A stretch of 64,000 bases of DNA from Crystallibacter degradans. Its GTDB lineage: Bacteria > Actinomycetota > Actinomycetes > Actinomycetales > Micrococcaceae. How positions within the stretch are numbered: position 1 is the stretch's first letter; each line of letters opens with the position of its first letter. Positions 53,714 through 61,880 of the stretch are shown here, piece after piece. The notes beneath the pieces were generated by a model. The model was given only the letters and a program-made list of their open reading frames with translations, searched no databases and was not told where the DNA came from. A program made the translations under genes and the position numbers. The stretch lies in the NCBI RefSeq assembly GCF_012952295.1, contig NZ_JABBCH010000001.1, positions 496,001 through 560,000 of the forward strand. The letters run 5' to 3'.

Positions 53714-55719
53714 TGACCGACACGGTACTGGCACCCGACACGCATTCCGCGCATTCCGCTGCCCGTTTGGCTTCGGGCCTGGATCCTGTCACTTTCGAGG
53801 TCCTCAAGAACGCCTTCGCCACCAGCGTGGACCTCATGAGCGAGCAGATCCTGCGCACCTGCTATTCCTTTGTCATCTACTCCCGCGACTTTTCCTCCGC
53901 TCTCTGCGACGCCAAAGGAAATACCGTGATGCAGGGCAGCGGGGACATCGCCGTCCATGTGGGGACGTTGCACTTCCAGTGCAAGGCCATCCTCGAAGAG
54001 TTCGGTACGGACATCCACCCAGGCGACGTCTTCGCCATCAACGACCCTTACCGCGGCGGCACCCACTTCAATGACGTCAGCTTTATCAGGCCGGTGTTTT
54101 CCGAAGGCGAAGTGATTGCCTTCGCCCAGAACAAGGGCCACTGGGCTGACATCGGCGGCAATGTCCCCGGATCGTTCGACGTCAATGCGAAGGAACATTT
54201 CGGCGAGGGGCTGCGCATCACGCCGGTCCGCGTGTGGAGCAAAGGCATCTTCCTCCACGATGTTGCCCAGCTGCTGGTTTCCAATACGAGGGCGCCGCAG
54301 CAGGCCATGGGCGATCTCCAGGCCCAGTCCGAGGCGACAGCGGTCTGCGAGCGCGAGGTCCTGCGCCTGGTGGACAAGTACTCCAAGGACACCGTCGTGG
54401 CTGCCATGCAGGAGACGCAGGACTACGTGGAACGGATTGTCCGGCGGCGGCTCGAAACCCTGCCGCAGGGCCAGTGGGAAACTGTGGACTACATCGATTT
54501 CGACCCGGGCAAGGGCGAGGGCCTGGTCCCCATCCACATCAAGCTGACGCTCGATGGTAAGGGAATCCACTACGACCTCACCGGGTCGGCACCGGCCGTG
54601 GAGACGTTCCTCAATTCCGGCTACGGCACCACGCACTCCGCCATCTACGCGGGAACCAAGACCTTCTTCCCGGACGTTCCGCTCAACTCCGGCTTCTACG
54701 CGGCCGTAGACGCCGAGATCGGACCGGAAGGAACCGTAGTCAACGCGGGCTGGCCCTACGCCGTCACCGGTTTCTGTTCCGGCCCGTATGAAAAGCTCAT
54801 GAACGGCATTTTCGAACTGTGGTCCCAGATCATGCCAGAACGTGCCATGGCGTGTGCCTTCAACCTGGAGTATCTGCTGGTCGGCGGGCGGGACAACCGC
54901 ACCTCCGACAACCCCTACTTCATGTGGTACGACTGGATGGCCGGCGGCTGGGGCGGCAGGGCCAGCAAGGACGGCGCCAGCGCTACGGCGCCGGTCTTCG
55001 GCCCGGGCCTCGCTGTGCAGCCGGTGGAAGGGCAGGAGCGCCTCTCTCCCGTCCTCACCACCGTCCACCAGATTGCCGTTGATTCCGGCGGACCCGGACG
55101 CTTCCGGGGCGGGCTCGGTATTGAAAAGGGCGGCACCCTCACCGATGCCACCAGTACCGTGATGAGCTACTGCTGTGACCGCGCCCGCTCCATCACCTGG
55201 GGCATCGAAGGCGGCCTGCCTTCCATCCCGCACGGCGTCTGGCTCAACAAGGGCACGGCCGACGAACGTTTCCTCGGCTCCAATTTCTCTTCAGTACCGA
55301 TTCAGTCTGGCGACTCGTTCACCCGGCCGTCCGCAGGTGGCGGCGGCTACGGTGACCCGCTGGAGCGTTCATATGCGGAGGTTGTCGAAGATGTCATCGA
55401 CGGCTACGTTTCCATCGAGCGCGCGGCGGCGGACTACGGCGTCGTCATCCGTGAGATCGACGCCGAGCTGGACCAGTTCGAGATCGACGAAACAGCAAGC
55501 GATGAGCTCCGCGCCGACATCCGCAGCCAGCGCCTTGGATGGTTGACCGAAGACGCAACCGCTATCGCCGAAAAGTACCGCAGCGGCGAACTGCACATGC
55601 TCGACGTGATCCGGCGTTACGGCGTCATTCTCGATTGGGGAACCGGCGAACTCTATCCCACCACAACAGAGCAGTACCGCGAGCTGATGGGCAGGCGCTC
55701 CTCCGCCCACTGGCAGTAA
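53713..55719 (+). CDS. hyuB: hydantoinase/oxoprolinase subunit B
   Basis: 668 aa from ATG 53713 (AGGAGG upstream); an in-frame start at 53659 would overlap hyuA. Family blocks: LDPVTFEVLKNAFATSVDLM, INDPYRGGTHFNDVSFIRPV, FAQNKGHWADIGGNVPGSF and GGPGRFRGGLGIEKGGTLTD, then SAGGGGYGDPLERS at the end. It is the second subunit of the ATP-dependent hydantoinase. The following permease probably brings in the substrate. Confidence 0.93.
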   Translation: MTDTVLAPDTHSAHSAARLASGLDPVTFEVLKNAFATSVDLMSEQILRTCYSFVIYSRDFSSALCDAKGNTVMQGSGDIAVHVGTLHFQCKAILEEFGTDIHPGDVFAINDPYRGGTHFNDVSFIRPVFSEGEVIAFAQNKGHWADIGGNVPGSFDVNAKEHFGEGLRITPVRVWSKGIFLHDVAQLLVSNTRAPQQAMGDLQAQSEATAVCEREVLRLVDKYSKDTVVAAMQETQDYVERIVRRRLETLPQGQWETVDYIDFDPGKGEGLVPIHIKLTLDGKGIHYDLTGSAPAVETFLNSGYGTTHSAIYAGTKTFFPDVPLNSGFYAAVDAEIGPEGTVVNAGWPYAVTGFCSGPYEKLMNGIFELWSQIMPERAMACAFNLEYLLVGGRDNRTSDNPYFMWYDWMAGGWGGRASKDGASATAPVFGPGLAVQPVEGQERLSPVLTTVHQIAVDSGGPGRFRGGLGIEKGGTLTDATSTVMSYCCDRARSITWGIEGGLPSIPHGVWLNKGTADERFLGSNFSSVPIQSGDSFTRPSAGGGGYGDPLERSYAEVVEDVIDGYVSIERAAADYGVVIREIDAELDQFEIDETASDELRADIRSQRLGWLTEDATAIAEKYRSGELHMLDVIRRYGVILDWGTGELYPTTTEQYRELMGRRSSAHWQ

Positions 55720-55754
55720 ACCACCCGGCCAAAAGGCCCTAATCCATCCTCACA

Positions 55755-55790
55755 GCATGGCGTCAGGGACGTCTGTTCCTGGCGCCATGC
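55755..55790 (+). terminator. hairpin between hyuB and the permease gene
   Basis: 13-base arms GCATGGCGTCAGG (55755-55767) and CCTGGCGCCATGC (55778-55790), one G-T pair, 10-base loop. It starts 36 bases after the hyuB stop and ends 20 bases before the permease start. Could attenuate or end hyuAB transcription. Confidence 0.5.
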
Positions 55791-55809
55791 CCGCTTACGG
55801 GAGACAACC

Positions 55810-56072
55810 GTGTCATCAACCGAAGCACTACCTCAGGAAACCAGCAATTCAACCCGCATGAGCCGCGGCTCACTCACCATGGCCTGGTACGGGTTGGTCA
55901 GCGCAATGTTCTTCGTTTACATCGGCGCCGCACTCGCCCAGGCCTACGGCACCCGGGACGCCTTGATCGGTCTGGGCCTGACCATCCTCAGCTACGGCCT
56001 CATCAACCGCGTCCTGGCCGGCTACGCACTGCGAAACGGCCTGACCGTCGCCCAGTTCTCCCGCTGCGCACT
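55810..56072 (+). pseudogene. NCS1-type (purine-cytosine/hydantoin) permease, 5' part, split by insertion
   Basis: GTG 55810 opens a frame with MSRGSLTMAWYGLVSAMFFV, a membrane helix, and GLTVAQFSR at the end of helix 2, as in NCS1 permeases. The frame is cut at about 56072. The rest of the gene resumes in phase at 59311 with LLGRTGALLATIIFAATAVY. Joined across the insertion it gives FSR-CA-LLGRTGALLAT in one frame. Product would be a proton- or sodium-coupled importer of hydantoins or uracil/allantoin; now inactive unless the element excises. Confidence 0.85.
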
Positions 56073-56320
56073 GAGGAATGATGGATGCCATGTGGCAGGG
56101 GAGGGGTTCCTGACTTACCCGCTGCGTGACGGCCAGCATTGACTGCTGGAACTGTCCAGGAGGAGATATGTCGGTTCCGTTCCTCTGCCACTCACCATGG
56201 GCGACCGGGCCGGACGGGAGTTGTGACTTGATAGGAACGTGCAGCTTAGCTCTTCAGTGCTTTGTCCGCCCGGCCCGGTCAACCGTGCTCGCCTCCATAG
56301 CCATCGACAGGAACGAGAAA
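56073..56320 (+). ncRNA. predicted IS110 bridge RNA
   Basis: The non-coding left end folds into two large loops. Loop 1: stem 56092-56101 / 56182-56191 (GTGGCAGGGG with CCTCTGCCAC, one G-U). It encloses a left guide CCCGCTGCG (56118-56126), identical to the target left flank at 56060-56068, an inner hairpin CCAGC/GCTGG, and a right guide GAGGAG (56160-56165), complementary to CTCCTC at 59311-59316. Loop 2: stem 56204-56213 / 56270-56279 (ACCGGGCCGG with CCGGCCCGGT). It encloses ATAGGAAC (56231-56238), identical to the right end, and CTTCAG (56252-56257), pairing with CTGAGG at the left end with one G-U. Exact RNA ends not determined. Confidence 0.7.
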
Positions 56321-56321
56321 C

Positions 56322-57428
56322 ATGACTCTTGTGACAAAGCGCCCTACCCGAGCCGTCACCATCGGCGTGGATACTCACTCACTCGTCCACCACGCAGCCG
56401 CGTTGGATGCCAACGGGCAGATGCTTGGCGATCGACGTTTCTCCACTGACTTGGTCGGCTATCAACAACTGCTGGACTGGGCAGACGGTTTTGGCACCAT
56501 CAGCGCGGTCGGCGTGGAATGCACCGGCTCCTATGGGGCGGGACTTACCCGTCATCTTCTTGCCGCCGGCTTGGATGTCCTCGAGGTGAATCGGGGGCAT
56601 GCGCTCGTCCGCAGCCGATCCGGGAAGAACGACGTCATCGATGCAGAAGCTGCCGCACGTAAAGTCCTCTCCGGAGAGTGTTCCTCACCGGCAAAAGACA
56701 CCACCGGAGCCGTCGAAGCGATCAGAAACCTCCACCTCATCCGTGATTCGGCCGTGAAATCACGGACAGCTACCCTCGTGCAGCTGCGCGACATCTTGGT
56801 TACAGCCCCTGCCGCCCTGCGCGGACGCCTCAACGCCAAGACCTTACAGGCCAAAGCTATGCAGGCAAGATCGCTTCGCCCCGACCTGGTCAGGCTGGAC
56901 GAGCCGGAGCAGGCAGCAAAGTACGCCCTACGGGAACTTGGTCGCCGGGCCTTTGAACTCACTGCGCAGATCAACGATGTCGACAAGCACCTCAACCGCC
57001 TCGTCACCGCTGTCGCGCCGACGACCATGACCCTGCCCCAAGTGGGGCCGGTTAGCGCAGCCCAGCTGCTTATTACCGCAGGCGAGAACATTAGCCGTTT
57101 TCCGAGCGAAGCAGCCTTCGCGCGGCTCTGCGGGGTGGCGCCGATACCGGTCGCGTCCGGTAAATCGCACCGGATGCGGCTACACCGAGGCGGCAACCGC
57201 CAAGCCAACAGAGCCATCTACCTGATCACCGTCGGGCGGCTAAAGTCCGATCCGAGATCTCAGGCCTACCTTGAGCGCAAACAGAGTCAGGGACATTCAA
57301 AGTCCGACGTGATCAGGAGCCTCAAACGATTCGTCGCCAGAGAGCTCTACTATGCCTTGAAAAAGGACCTCCAACTGCATACACGGATAGTTCCAGATAC
57401 GAATGTTTCAATTGGGTCAGCTGCTTGA
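56322..57428 (+). CDS. IS110-family transposase (bridge-RNA-guided DEDD recombinase)
   Basis: 368 aa. The RuvC-like DEDD domain is intact: VTIGVDTHSLVHHAAALDAN (Asp), GVECTGSYGAGLTRHLLAAG (Glu), VRSRSGKNDVIDAEAAARKV (the two Asp). The C-terminal Tnp_20 domain has LPQVGPVSAAQLLITAGENI and the serine region PIPVASGKSHRMRLHRGGNR. The non-coding RNA lies on the 5' side, which is the IS110 (not IS1111) arrangement. No frameshift is seen, so the enzyme should be active. Confidence 0.92.
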   Translation: MTLVTKRPTRAVTIGVDTHSLVHHAAALDANGQMLGDRRFSTDLVGYQQLLDWADGFGTISAVGVECTGSYGAGLTRHLLAAGLDVLEVNRGHALVRSRSGKNDVIDAEAAARKVLSGECSSPAKDTTGAVEAIRNLHLIRDSAVKSRTATLVQLRDILVTAPAALRGRLNAKTLQAKAMQARSLRPDLVRLDEPEQAAKYALRELGRRAFELTAQINDVDKHLNRLVTAVAPTTMTLPQVGPVSAAQLLITAGENISRFPSEAAFARLCGVAPIPVASGKSHRMRLHRGGNRQANRAIYLITVGRLKSDPRSQAYLERKQSQGHSKSDVIRSLKRFVARELYYALKKDLQLHTRIVPDTNVSIGSAA

Positions 57429-57650
57429 AGGACGCAAGAGTTTCGCCTCTGTCAAAGTGCTTCGCTGACAGCGACGCGACGACGGATACCTAAGTTATCC
57501 GCAGTTGTAGCTATCAGCTCTGGATGGCTTAGTCCACTTCCCACAGCATTTTCCCGAATTGCGGAATCGCTGATCACGATCAGGCATCACCCGGCTTCTC
57601 CACCTAGAACAGCGTTGACTTCACTGAATTTCTTATGTGAAGTCGTATCG
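57429..57650. other. gap between transposase and cargo gene 1
   Basis: 222 bases. A dyad CTGTCA (57449-57454) / TGACAG (57466-57471) may end the transposase transcript. No copy of the donor-end sequence ATAGGAAC occurs here, so the element does not end at this point. No gene seen. Confidence 0.4.
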
Positions 57651-58679
57651 ATGGATAAACGATCCATCAGGTCTCAATTTCTATTAGGGGAAAAATTGCA
57701 TACGTTCAAACGACGCTTAGTGGCGTCAGCGGGAACCGCTGCGGTTCTTCTGCTTGCGGGTCTAGGTCCTGCTCAAGCGGAAGAGTCCCAGGAGCACGGA
57801 ACCTTGGCAATTGTGGCGCCGGAGGTCCTTGAGGGCTCGTTGATGGCTGATGACCTTCGGGGCGCTCCGAGTGGTCCGATGTCTACACAAAATGGAGACG
57901 TAACGCTGCCCAGCGACTCATCTCGACCTGCCGTCATCCGCTCAGATGAGACAACCATTCGGGTTAACCTGCCAGCATCCGAGAAAAAGGCGAAAGCTGT
58001 CGCTGGTTCCGATGGGCAGGTGCAGTTCGACAACGGTGACGGTAGCATTACCAGCGCTCTGCCGAAGGAAGACGGATCGCTGCAGGTCGCAACTACGATA
58101 ACCTCCTCCGCTGCGCCAACGAGCTATCGGTACGGACTCGGCGTCGCTTCCGGTGCATCACTAGAGTTACGTCCCGACGGTGGTGTCGATATTGTCTCTA
58201 ACAAAGGTGAGTACCTCGGTGGAGTAGCGGCTCCGTGGGCGAAGGATTCCTCGGGGAGAGATATCGCTACCCACTATGAGGTGGCCGGCACGTCGCTTGT
58301 TCAGGTAGTGGCTCATACGGCCTCTAATGATGTGGCATACCCCGTGGTGGCAGATCCATGGTTCGGAATCGATCTTTACTACTCTCCGTATGTCACCTTC
58401 ACGTCGCAGGGATACAAGATCAATGTGAGCCCCACTTACTGGGGGACTCAAAACCGGGACGCGACAATTTGGTGGGCACATCGTGACGAAGTCCGCACAA
58501 AGCTAGGATCGAATTCCTGGCGGTGGACGAACTCAATTCAGGAGCAGTTCTATTGTCATATTGCTGGCTACCCTGCATCGCTTCCGGAATACAACCTTGA
58601 GTCTTGGAGGCCGACGATCAACTGGGCGACTTCCCTCACCAAGTACCGCTGCAACCCCTATGACGGCTACTGGTCTTAG
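57651..58679 (+). CDS. secreted protein with DUF2599-like C-terminus (cargo gene 1)
   Basis: 342 aa from ATG 57651 (a TTG at 57615 would add 12 residues). Signal peptide RRLVASAGTAAVLLLAG, cut near AQAEE. Middle: VQFDNGDGSITSALPKEDGS, a beta-rich repeat-like part, then VAYPVVADPWFGIDLYYSPY. C-terminus NSIQEQFYCHIAGYPASLPE and NLESWRPTI, then YRCNP recall DUF2599 of secreted actinobacterial proteins. The two Cys may pair. GC and codon use are lower than in flanking chromosomal genes, which suggests foreign origin. Role unknown. Confidence 0.7.
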   Translation: MDKRSIRSQFLLGEKLHTFKRRLVASAGTAAVLLLAGLGPAQAEESQEHGTLAIVAPEVLEGSLMADDLRGAPSGPMSTQNGDVTLPSDSSRPAVIRSDETTIRVNLPASEKKAKAVAGSDGQVQFDNGDGSITSALPKEDGSLQVATTITSSAAPTSYRYGLGVASGASLELRPDGGVDIVSNKGEYLGGVAAPWAKDSSGRDIATHYEVAGTSLVQVVAHTASNDVAYPVVADPWFGIDLYYSPYVTFTSQGYKINVSPTYWGTQNRDATIWWAHRDEVRTKLGSNSWRWTNSIQEQFYCHIAGYPASLPEYNLESWRPTINWATSLTKYRCNPYDGYWS

Positions 58680-58701
58680 GGCGACCCGGCTATAACTGAA
58701 A

Positions 58702-58740
58702 GGGTTGTTGGGCTGCGGATCCATGGCGGCCCAACAACCC
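58702..58740 (+). terminator. intrinsic terminator after cargo gene 1
   Basis: 12-base perfect arms GGGTTGTTGGGC (58702-58713) and GCCCAACAACCC (58729-58740), 15-base loop, followed by CTCTATTT. Confidence 0.75.
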
Positions 58741-58781
58741 GCCTCTATTTCACTTCAAATCAATATCTAACGGGGGCACCA

Positions 58782-59057
58782 ATGATTAGCAAAGTTCAGG
58801 CCATGTTTATCATCGGCATTGCACTTATCCTCGTGGCACTCAGCTTGGAATTTGCCATGTGGACATCGGCCTTCTCGCGCTTCATGTACTTAGAGGATCT
58901 GCAGGAGAAGCTAGAACCCGAGGTTTTCCGCCGTGTAGTGGCGATAAACCCGACTGAAAAGGCGCTGATAATAAGCGGTGCTGGAGTGTTCGTCGCGGGA
59001 GTGGTCCTGCTCGTACTCGGGCTGGTGAAAAGGAATCGAACAACCACCGCCGCTTAG
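58782..59057 (+). CDS. small membrane protein with two helices (cargo gene 2)
   Basis: 91 aa, ATG 58782 with GGGGG about 7 bases upstream. Helix 1 is MFIIGIALILVALSLEFAMW, helix 2 GAGVFVAGVVLLVLGLVKR, joined by an acidic loop (LEDLQEKLEPEVFRRV). Ends in RNRTTTAA. Family not recognised. It might form a pair with the secreted protein, as in effector/immunity or export pairs, but this is only a guess from position. Confidence 0.6.
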   Translation: MISKVQAMFIIGIALILVALSLEFAMWTSAFSRFMYLEDLQEKLEPEVFRRVVAINPTEKALIISGAGVFVAGVVLLVLGLVKRNRTTTAA

Positions 59058-59310
59058 CTGCGGTTGAGCTATTAGTTGGGTCCGACGCCAGACACCAACC
59101 TATGACAAAGCTCGATGGATATCGCTTAGTAGGCCCCGCCAGTAGATAGCCGTGGGGAACCAAGCGACAAAAAGTGGGAGACACGCCTCAGGACCGCCCG
59201 CCCAAGTCCCGGCCCTGATCCCTCCCGTCTATCGAAAGAAGACACGTTTCCCTCGACCGGCGGAGTGCAACCAGAGGACTTAACACCGTAAGACTTGCCT
59301 ATAGGAACAT
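59058..59310. other. non-coding right end of the IS110 element
   Basis: 253 bases without a convincing gene. The last 10 bases, ATAGGAACAT, contain the match to the predicted donor guide and border the CT core at 59311-59312. Confidence 0.5.
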
Positions 59311-60387
59311 CTCCTCGGCCGCACGGGTGCGCTGCTGGCGACCATCATCTTTGCGGCCACGGCGGTCTATTACGCGGTCTTCGAAGGCGCCATCCTCGCC
59401 TTCGCGTTCCAGGCACAGTTCGGCGGACCGATGGCACTCTGGTACGCCGTCGTCGTCGTGTACACCCTGCCCCTGGTCGCCGGCGGAATCCAGCGCTGGC
59501 TGGACAAGATCAACGGCTGGTTGCTGCCCGTGTATTGGGGCGGTCTGGTTGCCGCCGTCATCTGGGCCGGAACCGCCCACGGTTTCTCCGATGACTGGCT
59601 CACGCACTCGGTGCCGGCACTCGGGCTCGCCGAGGGCGGTCCGGGTTGGCTCGGCACCTTTGCCGCCTTCATGGGCGTCTGGATCCTCATGATGTACACC
59701 ATGGACTTCGCTGCCCTTGGCCGGCCCCGGGACGAGAAATTCCACAAGAGGTACACCTTCGGCTGGCTGTTCTACGCGCTGGCCTTCGGCGCAAACGCCC
59801 TGATCGGGATCTTCCTGACCTTCACCATCCCGGGCCTTGAAGCCACCGAGACCGGAGTGGCCGGCGGACTGGTCTCCCTCATGGGCCTCTTCGGCCTCCT
59901 GGTGGTCTTTGTTTCGCAGACGCGGATCAACACCGCCAACTATGCACTGGGCATCTCAAACCTGCGGGAGTTCGGCGAGCGTGCCTTCAAAGTGAAGCTG
60001 CCGCGAATTGTCTGGAACCTCCTCGGCGCCGGCATCATCTTCCTGCTGATGCTGCTGCCCGTGGTGCAGTACCTCCTGGTGGCTCTGTCCTGGCAGGGCG
60101 CCCTGGTCACCGGTTGGGTGGCGATCGCCCTGACGCACATTGCGCTGGACCGGCGCTCCGGCAGGCCCGTTGAACCCGGCCACCTGCCCGACAGTTCGTT
60201 CCCGACAGTAAACACTGCAGGCGTCGCCGCGTGGTGTGTTTCGGCCGCCATCGGTATCGGGCTGATCCAGTCCGGATTGGCCTGGGGATCGACGGTGGGA
60301 ACGCTGGTCACACCACTGCTGGCCGCCGCCATTTATGCCGGCCTCCGGCTGGCAAGCCGCACCAGAACGTTGCAGCCGCAGGCCTAA
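59311..60387 (+). pseudogene. NCS1-type permease, 3' part
   Basis: Continues the gene interrupted at 56072. About 358 codons with nine or so membrane helices: LLATIIFAATAVYYAVFEGA, then MALWYAVVVVYTLPLVAGG, DFAALGRPRDEKFHKRYTFG and TRINTANYALGISNLREFGE, typical of NCS1 permeases (CodB/PucI). No start codon or ribosome site is placed at the right edge to express this part alone; an internal ATG at 59431 would miss three helices. Ends before a T-run terminator. Confidence 0.85.
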
Positions 60388-60413
60388 CCCTTCGATCAGG
60401 CAGGTCGCTGAGG

Positions 60414-60451
60414 ACGGTCGGCATAGTTGGTACACCAGCTACGCCGACCGT
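60414..60451 (+). terminator. intrinsic terminator of the hyu operon
   Basis: Arms ACGGTCGGC (60414-60422) and GCCGACCGT (60443-60451) with a 20-base loop, followed by TTTCC. It ends transcripts of the permease gene before the zinc genes. Confidence 0.7.
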
Positions 60452-60521
60452 TTTCCTATGTCCTGCTAGCGGTCTTCAGAGCTGGCCATCGGATGCAGTT
60501 GGAAATTCCCCATTCGTCGTA

Positions 60522-60538
60522 ATGAGAATGATTCTCAT
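60522..60538. promoter_or_regulatory. Zur-type operator
   Basis: ATGAGAAT-G-ATTCTCAT, a 17-base perfect palindrome of the Fur/Zur type with the TGAGAAT half sites. It abuts the -10 box of the cobW-like gene, so a metal-loaded repressor would block it. The downstream genes (CobW-like, C-minus L36, zinc-binding protein) make Zur the natural candidate. Confidence 0.85.
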
Positions 60539-60539
60539 G

Positions 60540-60545
60540 TATGCT
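60540..60545 (+). promoter_or_regulatory. candidate -10 box of the zinc operon
   Basis: TATGCT ends 7 bases before the ATG at 60553, consistent with a leaderless mRNA, and directly follows the Zur site. Confidence 0.5.
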
Positions 60546-60552
60546 GGCTGGC

Positions 60553-61698
60553 ATGCACATCACACTCGTCAGTTCTTTGGACGCGCTCTGCCGCGCCCCG
60601 GCACTCGATCACCTCTCCAGCGGCAGGGTGGATACCGCCGTCGTCATCCATGATCTGTTGGAAAACGGCACCGTGGTGCGGCAGGTTTTCCATGACGGCC
60701 GACTGCTGGAGCGGCATGAAAACCTACTGGAGCACGGCTGCCTCAGCTGCACGGTGAGGTTGGATGTGGCACCGACGGTTGAGCGCCTGCTTGCCGACGG
60801 CTATGAGCACATCATTATGGGGCTCCCACCTACGATGGCCGCGTCAATGGCGGTCCACGGAATCACCCAGGGTGTGAAGAGCCTCTTTAAGATCGCGGCG
60901 GTCGTCCTGGCATGCGATCCGTCCTCCTTGGAAGATCAGATGTGGGACCGGCACACACTGTTTGGATCCGGCTACACCGCCGCCCGCAAGGAAGAACGAA
61001 CCGCGGGTGAATTCCTCCTGGAAGAATTGAGCTTCAGCGATACGGTCTTTCTGGCCGGTCCTTTCCCCTCCAGCGCCGGGAATCACCGGGGCAGAAGCCT
61101 GTTGCTGCTCCGCGAACTCGCGCCGCACTCCACCCTGATCGAAGCAGGATCAACTCGCTCCCCGGCGCGCCACGATGCTGCCGAGGCCCGGGCACGGTCC
61201 GTGCCCGGTACGGTGCGGATTCCGGCTGCGGACACTTCCACCGTGTACACCACCGTTCTGCACCGAGTCCGCCGGCCGCTGCATCCCGGACGCTTCAGAC
61301 AAGCTCTACCCCAACTGGCCGAAGGGTGCGTCTGGTTGCGTGGACGCCTGTGGATGGCTTCGGCGCCAACCTGCAGAATCGCCATCCAAGGCATCGGTCC
61401 GCGTGTATTGCTCGAGAACACCGGTCCCTGGGCCGCTGATCTGCCCGATGCCGCCAGCAGCCACCCGGCCGGAAGCACGGACGCAATCCTGGACTGGGAT
61501 CCCGAATCCGGTGACAGGGCGACGGTCATAGCCGTCACCGGCGAAGAAATCCGGCCAGAAGAACTTCGAGAACTTCTCGATGGCTATGCGCTGACGCCAG
61601 CCGAAACCGCCCAGCAGTCCGGTAGGTTTCCGGACCCCTTTGGGCTGGATACCAGCGAATCCACAGAAGCCGCAGAAATGGAGCCAAGAAGAAAATGA
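60553..61698 (+). CDS. CobW-like (COG0523) protein without Walker A
   Basis: 381 aa from ATG 60553, placed by the -10 box; an in-frame ATG at 60541 lies inside that box. The metal motif of COG0523 proteins is present as [10 protein letters not shown] (Cys63, Cys66). The C-terminal CobW_C domain shows [19 protein letters not shown] and [12 protein letters not shown]. The N-terminus starts [20 protein letters not shown], so the GTP-binding GxxGxGKT is missing and GTPase activity is doubtful. It probably acts in zinc allocation under starvation. Stop overlaps the L36 gene by 4 bases. Confidence 0.8.
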   Translation: MHITLVSSLDALCRAPALDHLSSGRVDTAVVIHDLLENGTVVRQVFHDGRLLERHENLLEHGCLSCTVRLDVAPTVERLLADGYEHIIMGLPPTMAASMAVHGITQGVKSLFKIAAVVLACDPSSLEDQMWDRHTLFGSGYTAARKEERTAGEFLLEELSFSDTVFLAGPFPSSAGNHRGRSLLLLRELAPHSTLIEAGSTRSPARHDAAEARARSVPGTVRIPAADTSTVYTTVLHRVRRPLHPGRFRQALPQLAEGCVWLRGRLWMASAPTCRIAIQGIGPRVLLENTGPWAADLPDAASSHPAGSTDAILDWDPESGDRATVIAVTGEEIRPEELRELLDGYALTPAETAQQSGRFPDPFGLDTSESTEAAEMEPRRK

Positions 61699-61817
61699 AA
61701 GTACGCAACTCACTTCGGGCGTTGAAGAAGATCCCCGGCGCGCAGGTTGTCCGCCGACGCGGCCGCACGTTCGTCATCAACAAGAAGAACCCGCGGATGA
61801 AAGCCCGTCAGGGCTGA
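61695..61817 (+). CDS. rpmJ: ribosomal protein L36, cysteine-free (zinc-independent) paralogue
   Basis: 40 aa, [20 protein letters not shown] at the start and [10 protein letters not shown] at the end. The Cys/His zinc ligands of the ordinary L36 are absent, so this is the C-minus form made when zinc is scarce. It swaps for the zinc-binding protein and frees zinc. Translationally coupled to the CobW-like gene in a Zur-controlled operon, as in other actinobacteria. Confidence 0.93.
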   Translation: MKVRNSLRALKKIPGAQVVRRRGRTFVINKKNPRMKARQG

Positions 61818-61880
61818 AGCATCTGCCAGCTCAAGCACTCCCCCAGATCACAACAGTCCAACCACCGAGGTATTTTTCGT

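Larger units (their letters stand above)
56073..59310 (+). mobile_element. IS110-family element with cargo, inserted in a permease gene
   Basis: About 3.24 kb bounded by CT dinucleotides (56071-56072 and 59311-59312), as expected for IS110 recombination; no long target duplication is seen. Order: non-coding left end with predicted bridge RNA, transposase (56322-57428), secreted-protein gene, small membrane-protein gene, non-coding right end. The right boundary is supported by the 8-base match of the element end ATAGGAAC (59301-59308) to the predicted donor guide at 56231. Typical IS110 elements are about 1.5 kb, so about 1.9 kb is extra. Split-gene phase supports both edges. Confidence 0.75.

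Noticed and set aside
57429-57500. Right end of the IS110 element just after the transposase
   Set aside because: This would be the usual place, but no match to the predicted donor guide occurs here and the permease does not resume until 59311.
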